From Syntrophaceae bacterium (lineage in GTDB: Bacteria; Desulfobacterota; Syntrophia; Syntrophales; UBA5619), in assembly GCA_023249795.1 (NCBI GenBank), contig JAHFBU010000004.1:1-17849 (forward strand): a stretch of DNA of 17,849 bases, written 5' to 3'. Of the stretch, positions 14,208-17,849 are shown piece after piece. Numbering within the stretch: the first letter of the stretch is position 1; every line of letters begins with the position of its first letter. The notes beneath the pieces are model-generated. The model was not told where the DNA came from and did no database searches. It was given only the letters and a program-made list of their open reading frames with translations. The position numbers and the translations under genes were made by a program.

Positions 14208-15284
14208 ATGTTTTCAAGACTCAAGGATATCGAATCCCGGTACCGGGATCTGGAGCAGCTCCTCAGCGACCCGGCCATTGTCGGCAAGCCCGGGGTCTAT
14301 CAAAAGTATGCCAAGGAACATTCCGATCTCAATCCCCTGATCGAGACCTTCCGCGAATACGAGAAGACCGGCCTCCGCATTGAGGAGGACCAGACGCTTC
14401 TTCGGGAGAATGACGAAGAACTGAAGGAAATTGCCCGGGAGGAGCTGCCCCGGTTGCAGGAATCCCTGGAATCCCTGGCCGGCAGGCTGAAGGTTCTGCT
14501 CCTGCCCCGGGATCCGAACGATGAGAAGAACGTCTTTCTCGAGATCCGGGCCGGAACGGGTGGGGATGAGGCGGGTCTCTTTGTCGAGGACCTTTTCCGG
14601 ATGTACGCCCGTTTCGCCGAAACCAGCAATTGGAAGGTGGAGGTCATGAGCAGCACCCCGGCCGGCGGCATGGGGGGGTTCAAGGAGATCATCGCCCTGA
14701 TAGCCGGGAAAGGCGCCTACAGCCGGATGAAGTACGAGAGCGGCACCCACCGGGTCCAGCGGGTGCCCATCACGGAGGCCCAGGGGCGAATCCATACCTC
14801 AGCCGTAACGGTGGCCATCCTGCCGGAGGTCGAGGATGTGGAGCTGAACATCGATCCCAATGACCTGAGGATCGATGTTTACCGTTCGACCGGCCACGGC
14901 GGTCAGAGCGTCAACACGACCGATTCCGCCGTCCGGATCACCCACCTGCCGACGGGGCTCGTCGTGACCTGCCAGGATGAAAAATCCCAACTCAAAAACA
15001 AGCACAAGGCGATGAAGGTCCTCCGCGCGAGGCTTCTTGACGCAGCGGTGAAGAAGCAAAACGCCGAGATCTCCGAGACAAGAAAGAATCAGGTGGGAAG
15101 CGGGGACCGGAGCGAACGGATCCGGACCTACAATTTTCCCCAGGGGAGGGTGACGGACCACCGGATCGGGCTCACCTCTTACAGCCTGGAGAATTTTCTC
15201 AACGGCGATATCGGGTTCATGATCGACGCGCTGACGACCCACTATCAGGCGGATGCGCTCAAACAACAGGCAACGACTACGTAA
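14208..15284 (+). CDS. prfA: Peptide chain release factor 1
   Basis: Release factor (358 residues) that reads UAA and UAG and triggers peptide release. The stop-codon-reading tripeptide is Pro187-Ile188-Thr189 (PxT class of RF1; E. coli PAT at 188-190) in VQRVPITEAQGRIHTSA, and the GGQ motif is 231-233 (E. coli 233-235) in STGHGGQSVN. The start at 14208 (MFSRLKDIESRY) fits the family N-terminus and E. coli numbering; an in-frame ATG at 14193 would add five residues and cannot be excluded. The GGQ glutamine is the methylation target of PrmC, encoded next, after a 122-bp gap with a REP-like palindrome. Confidence 0.97.
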   Translation: MFSRLKDIESRYRDLEQLLSDPAIVGKPGVYQKYAKEHSDLNPLIETFREYEKTGLRIEEDQTLLRENDEELKEIAREELPRLQESLESLAGRLKVLLLPRDPNDEKNVFLEIRAGTGGDEAGLFVEDLFRMYARFAETSNWKVEVMSSTPAGGMGGFKEIIALIAGKGAYSRMKYESGTHRVQRVPITEAQGRIHTSAVTVAILPEVEDVELNIDPNDLRIDVYRSTGHGGQSVNTTDSAVRITHLPTGLVVTCQDEKSQLKNKHKAMKVLRARLLDAAVKKQNAEISETRKNQVGSGDRSERIRTYNFPQGRVTDHRIGLTSYSLENFLNGDIGFMIDALTTHYQADALKQQATTT

Positions 15285-15298
15285 GAAGTCCCGGCATC

Positions 15299-15357
15299 GG
15301 GGACATGAATGGTTGGGGACATGTACCGGAAGCCCGAAGGGATCGGTACGTGTCCCC
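15299..15357. repeat. REP-like palindrome between prfA and prmC
   Basis: GGGGACATGTACCG (15315-15328) and CGGTACGTGTCCCC (15344-15357) form a 14-bp inverted repeat with one mismatch (a possible G-U pair in RNA) around a 15-bp centre. A further GGGGACATG (15299-15307) repeats the left arm's start in direct orientation. This GGGGACA...TGTCCCC type of palindrome resembles ends associated with IS200-like, REP-associated tyrosine transposases in deltaproteobacteria; that link is from memory and not tested. No transposase is in the window. Confidence 0.6.
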
Positions 15358-15406
15358 GGAACACAAGTCTCGGGTATTTTCGGAGGAAGCGGGGAGGTTT
15401 CCAACA

Positions 15407-16261
15407 ATGACGGATATCCGGACGGCCCTCCAGCGTGCAGCCCGTGATCTGAATGCCTCAGGCAGTCCGTCACCCCGGCTCGATGCTGAGGTTCTCTTGA
15501 TGCACTTGCTGGGGATAGATCGTTTGCAGCTCTTGCTGCGACCGGAAATGGAGCTTACCGGGGAGGAGGACGCCGGATTCTCGCGCTGGATCGAAAGGCG
15601 AAGTTTGGGCGAACCGGTCGCCTACATCCTCGGAGAGAAGGAGTTCTGGTCGCTCCGTTTCGAGGTCGGCCGCGAGGTTCTGATCCCGAGACCGGAGACG
15701 GAATGTCTCATCGAGGAGGTCCTGCGATTTTACCGTCCCCCCGGAAAGGATTTGCGGGTGGTCGATATCGGGACGGGAAGCGGCGCGATCGGCGTCGTTC
15801 TGGCCCGGGAACTGCCTGCGGCCCGGGTAGCCGCAACGGACATCTCACCGGGGGCACTCGCGGTCGCCCGACGGAATGCCTCGGCCCACGGCGTTTCCGC
15901 CCGTATGGATTTTGTTCAAGGGGATCTTTTTGCGTCGTTTTCCGGGGATTTTGATATCGTCTGTTCCAACCCGCCTTATATTCGGGAGGAAGAATACGAC
16001 CTCCTGCCGGAGGGGATCCGGAAATTCGAACCGCCGGAAGCGCTCATGGCCGGACCGGACGGTGTGGCCTTTCACAGGACGATCATTCGGGAAGGAGCGC
16101 ATCGCCTGAGGGCGGGAGGCCGGGTTTTCCTGGAGATCGGCGAGGGACAGCGAGAGGCGGTAGAGGCGCTGTTTGAAGAGACCGGCGACTACGACGACAT
16201 CTCCTTCCGAAAAGACTACGGCGGGATCGACCGCGTCGTTTCGGCGCGGAAGCAAGGGTGA
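15407..16261 (+). CDS. prmC: Release factor glutamine methyltransferase
   Basis: SAM-dependent methyltransferase (284 residues) that N5-methylates the GGQ glutamine of release factors. The N-terminal helical domain (about 1-80) precedes LGEPVAYILGEKEFW and the conserved PRPETE segment; SAM-binding DIGTGSG is at 120-126 and the substrate-binding NPPY at 188-191. The start at 15407 (MTDIRTAL) has GGGGAGG nine bases upstream; a longer frame from 15305 would run through the REP-like palindrome and adds non-family residues. It follows its substrate gene prfA, a conserved order, and murA begins 14 bp after its stop. Confidence 0.96.
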   Translation: MTDIRTALQRAARDLNASGSPSPRLDAEVLLMHLLGIDRLQLLLRPEMELTGEEDAGFSRWIERRSLGEPVAYILGEKEFWSLRFEVGREVLIPRPETECLIEEVLRFYRPPGKDLRVVDIGTGSGAIGVVLARELPAARVAATDISPGALAVARRNASAHGVSARMDFVQGDLFASFSGDFDIVCSNPPYIREEEYDLLPEGIRKFEPPEALMAGPDGVAFHRTIIREGAHRLRAGGRVFLEIGEGQREAVEALFEETGDYDDISFRKDYGGIDRVVSARKQG

Positions 16262-16275
16262 GAAGGGGTTGAACC

Positions 16276-17526
16276 GTGGACAAAATCGTAATCGCCGGAG
16301 GGCGAAGGCTTCAGGGGGACGTCCGGATCAGCGGCGCCAAGAATGCCGCGTTGCCGATTCTGGTTTCGTCACTTCTCGTTGATGGATGGAACACCTTCCA
16401 CAATATTCCGGATCTCCTGGACATCAAGACAATCTTGAAACTGCTGGGAAACCTCGGTGTGAAAATCGAAGGTCAGGAGACGATTCGGATCGATGCCGGG
16501 GGGATCACCCATTGCGAGGCTCCCTACGACCTGGTTCGGACAATGCGGGCCTCGATTCTGGTCCTGGGTCCCCTGGTGGCTCGCATGGGAGAGGCGCGGG
16601 TTTCCCTGCCGGGAGGCTGCGCCATCGGGGCCAGGCCGGTCAACCTCCATATCCGGGCGCTTCAGGAGATGGGTGCGGAGGTCACGCTGAAGGACGGATA
16701 TGTCGAGGCGAAGGCATCCCGGCTCCGGGGCGCATCCATCTATTTTGATATCTCCACGGTTACGGGCACGGAAAACATCATGATGGCCGCGACGCTCGCG
16801 GAGGGAACGACGATCCTGAAAAATGCGGCGCGCGAGCCGGAGATCGTCAATCTGGCCGAGGTGCTCATCGGCATGGGGGCGAAGATCCGCGGGGCGGGCA
16901 CCGATGTGATTGTGATTGAAGGGGTGAAATCGCTCCATCCCGTTGAAGCGGCGGTGATTCCCGACAGGATTGAGGCAGGGACATTTCTCATCGCCGCCGG
17001 GATGACAGGCGGCGATGTTCGGGTTCTGGACTGTAATCCTCTCCACCTGGATGCACTTATTTCCAAGCTCCGTGACACCGGCATGAAGATTGACGCGGAC
17101 GGGAACGCCCTTCGGGCGGTCGGCGGGGGAATCGTAAAAAGCGTGGATGTCAAAACGCTTCCCTATCCGGGATTTCCGACGGATCTGCAGGCCCAGATCA
17201 TGGCGATGATGGCGCTCGGCAACGGCCTGAGCGTGATCACCGAGACGGTCTTCGAAAACCGTTTCATGCATGTCAGCGAGATGATGCGGATGGGGGCGGA
17301 TATCGTGATCCAGGGGAAGAGCGCCATCGTTCGCGGGGTTGACAAACTCCGCGGCGCGCCGGTGATGGCGACGGATCTCAGGGCGTCGGCCTCCCTGATC
17401 CTGATGGGGCTGGCGGCGGAGGGGACGACGACCATTTCCCGAGTCTATCACATCGACCGGGGCTATCAGGGGATCGAGAAGAAATTGTCGGCGCTCGGGG
17501 CCGATATCCGAAGGATCTCAGGATAA
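16276..17526 (+). CDS. murA: UDP-N-acetylglucosamine 1-carboxyvinyltransferase
   Basis: First committed enzyme of peptidoglycan synthesis: transfers enolpyruvate from PEP to UDP-GlcNAc (416 residues; E. coli 419). Key residues fall on E. coli numbering: Lys22 and Asn23 in SGAKNAALP and catalytic Cys115 in GGCAIGARP, the fosfomycin target, here Cys and not Asp. Other family segments include TGTENIMMAATLAEG and FPTDLQAQIMAM. The start is a GTG at 16276 with AAGGGGT upstream; it gives the canonical N-terminus. It lies 14 bp after prmC and 9 bp before hisD, so all three are probably co-transcribed. Confidence 0.97.
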   Translation: MDKIVIAGGRRLQGDVRISGAKNAALPILVSSLLVDGWNTFHNIPDLLDIKTILKLLGNLGVKIEGQETIRIDAGGITHCEAPYDLVRTMRASILVLGPLVARMGEARVSLPGGCAIGARPVNLHIRALQEMGAEVTLKDGYVEAKASRLRGASIYFDISTVTGTENIMMAATLAEGTTILKNAAREPEIVNLAEVLIGMGAKIRGAGTDVIVIEGVKSLHPVEAAVIPDRIEAGTFLIAAGMTGGDVRVLDCNPLHLDALISKLRDTGMKIDADGNALRAVGGGIVKSVDVKTLPYPGFPTDLQAQIMAMMALGNGLSVITETVFENRFMHVSEMMRMGADIVIQGKSAIVRGVDKLRGAPVMATDLRASASLILMGLAAEGTTTISRVYHIDRGYQGIEKKLSALGADIRRISG

Positions 17527-17535
17527 GAGGAAAAC

Positions 17536-17849
17536 ATGAAAATCATCAGAACGGACGATGCGGAGTTTGAAGGGTATTTCCGGAAGGTCCGGGAGCGGGG
17601 TCGGGTATTCGATCCCGAACTCTGGGCGACGGTCGGGCGAATCGTTGAGGACGTCGGCCGGCGGGGCGATGAAGCCCTTTTTGAATACACCGCGCGATGG
17701 GACTGTTTCGCCGTGACCGCCGAAACAGTCGAGGCCTCCGCCTCCGAGCGGACGGCCGCCGCGACGCAGGTTCCCGCGGAAGATGTGGCAATACTCCGTC
17801 TGGCGGCAGAGCGGATTCATAGGTTTCACGAACACCAGCTCTGCGAGGG
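17536..17849 (+). CDS. hisD: Histidinol dehydrogenase (N-terminal part, cut by window edge)
   Basis: The first 104 residues of what appears to be HisD, which carries out the last two oxidations of histidine synthesis. The visible part has the N-terminal family pattern, notably VGRRGDEALFEYTARWD (GDEAL at 44-48), followed by a segment like the usual post-motif helix (AERIHRFHEHQ). The zinc and catalytic residues lie beyond the window. AAGAGGAAAAC precedes the ATG and the gap to murA is 9 bp. The murA-hisG/hisD neighbourhood is seen in some deltaproteobacteria and Firmicutes; hisG is not between them here. Confidence 0.85.
   Translation, partial: MKIIRTDDAEFEGYFRKVRERGRVFDPELWATVGRIVEDVGRRGDEALFEYTARWDCFAVTAETVEASASERTAAATQVPAEDVAILRLAAERIHRFHEHQLCE

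Noticed and set aside
15305..15406. N-terminal extension of prmC by 34 residues
   Set aside because: It would cross the REP-like palindrome, lacks family similarity, and a strong Shine-Dalgarno supports the start at 15407.
1..17849. Search by eye for tRNA, rRNA, CRISPR repeats, integrase or complete insertion sequence
   Set aside because: None was recognised; the gene content is chromosomal core and transport.

Overview
The window is about 17.8 kb of GC-rich (roughly 58-60% by eye), gene-dense bacterial chromosome. Gene content and order suggest an anaerobic deltaproteobacterium-like organism, perhaps Syntrophales/Syntrophobacterota or a relative. It carries a TAXI-type TRAP transporter, a 2,4-diaminopentanoate dehydrogenase-like enzyme, a HemW-like radical SAM protein and the conserved cluster rho-rpmE-prfA-prmC-murA-hisD. 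The taxonomic call is inference from content; no rRNA or tRNA gene was seen. There is no prophage, integrase, CRISPR array or complete insertion sequence.

Layout. Positions 1-3916 are read on the minus strand, in transcriptional order murI (glutamate racemase), an NAD(P)-dependent diaminopentanoate dehydrogenase-like gene, a TAXI periplasmic binding protein, a DUF1850 protein and the start of a fused TRAP permease that runs off the left edge. A 257-bp divergent region (3917-4173) holds a good sigma70-type promoter for murI and a weaker candidate for the plus-strand operon. Positions 4174-7282 (+) encode a complete polar amino-acid ABC importer (ATPase, binding protein, two permeases). Peptide deformylase (7335-7895, -) converges on it and has its own good promoter. 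From 8113 to the right edge everything is on the plus strand: HemW-like radical SAM protein, MtfA-like zinc peptidase, RluD pseudouridine synthase, PgeF laccase-domain protein, then rho, rpmE (L31), prfA (RF1), prmC (methylates the release-factor GGQ glutamine), murA and a truncated hisD.

How the genes work together. Two importers (TAXI-TRAP and amino-acid ABC) flank murI and an amino-acid-type dehydrogenase, which suggests amino-acid uptake and use. The right half is housekeeping: ribosome modification and termination (RluD, L31, RF1, PrmC), transcription termination (Rho) and peptidoglycan precursor synthesis and quality control (MurA, PgeF, with MurI on the left).

I find no convincing novel multi-gene system. 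The most interesting signals are non-coding: (i) a perfect 11-bp hairpin plus U5 between the Shine-Dalgarno and the start codon of the DUF1850 gene, so that folding would create an ideal 7-nt spacing; (ii) paired hairpins with a short U-run between the ABC binding-protein gene and its permeases; (iii) a REP-like GGGGACAYGTACCG palindrome between prfA and prmC; (iv) a near-consensus promoter whose -35 box overlaps the pgeF stop codon and starts a roughly 220-nt structured rho leader; (v) a promoter and a perfect 12-bp terminator hairpin bracketing rpmE.
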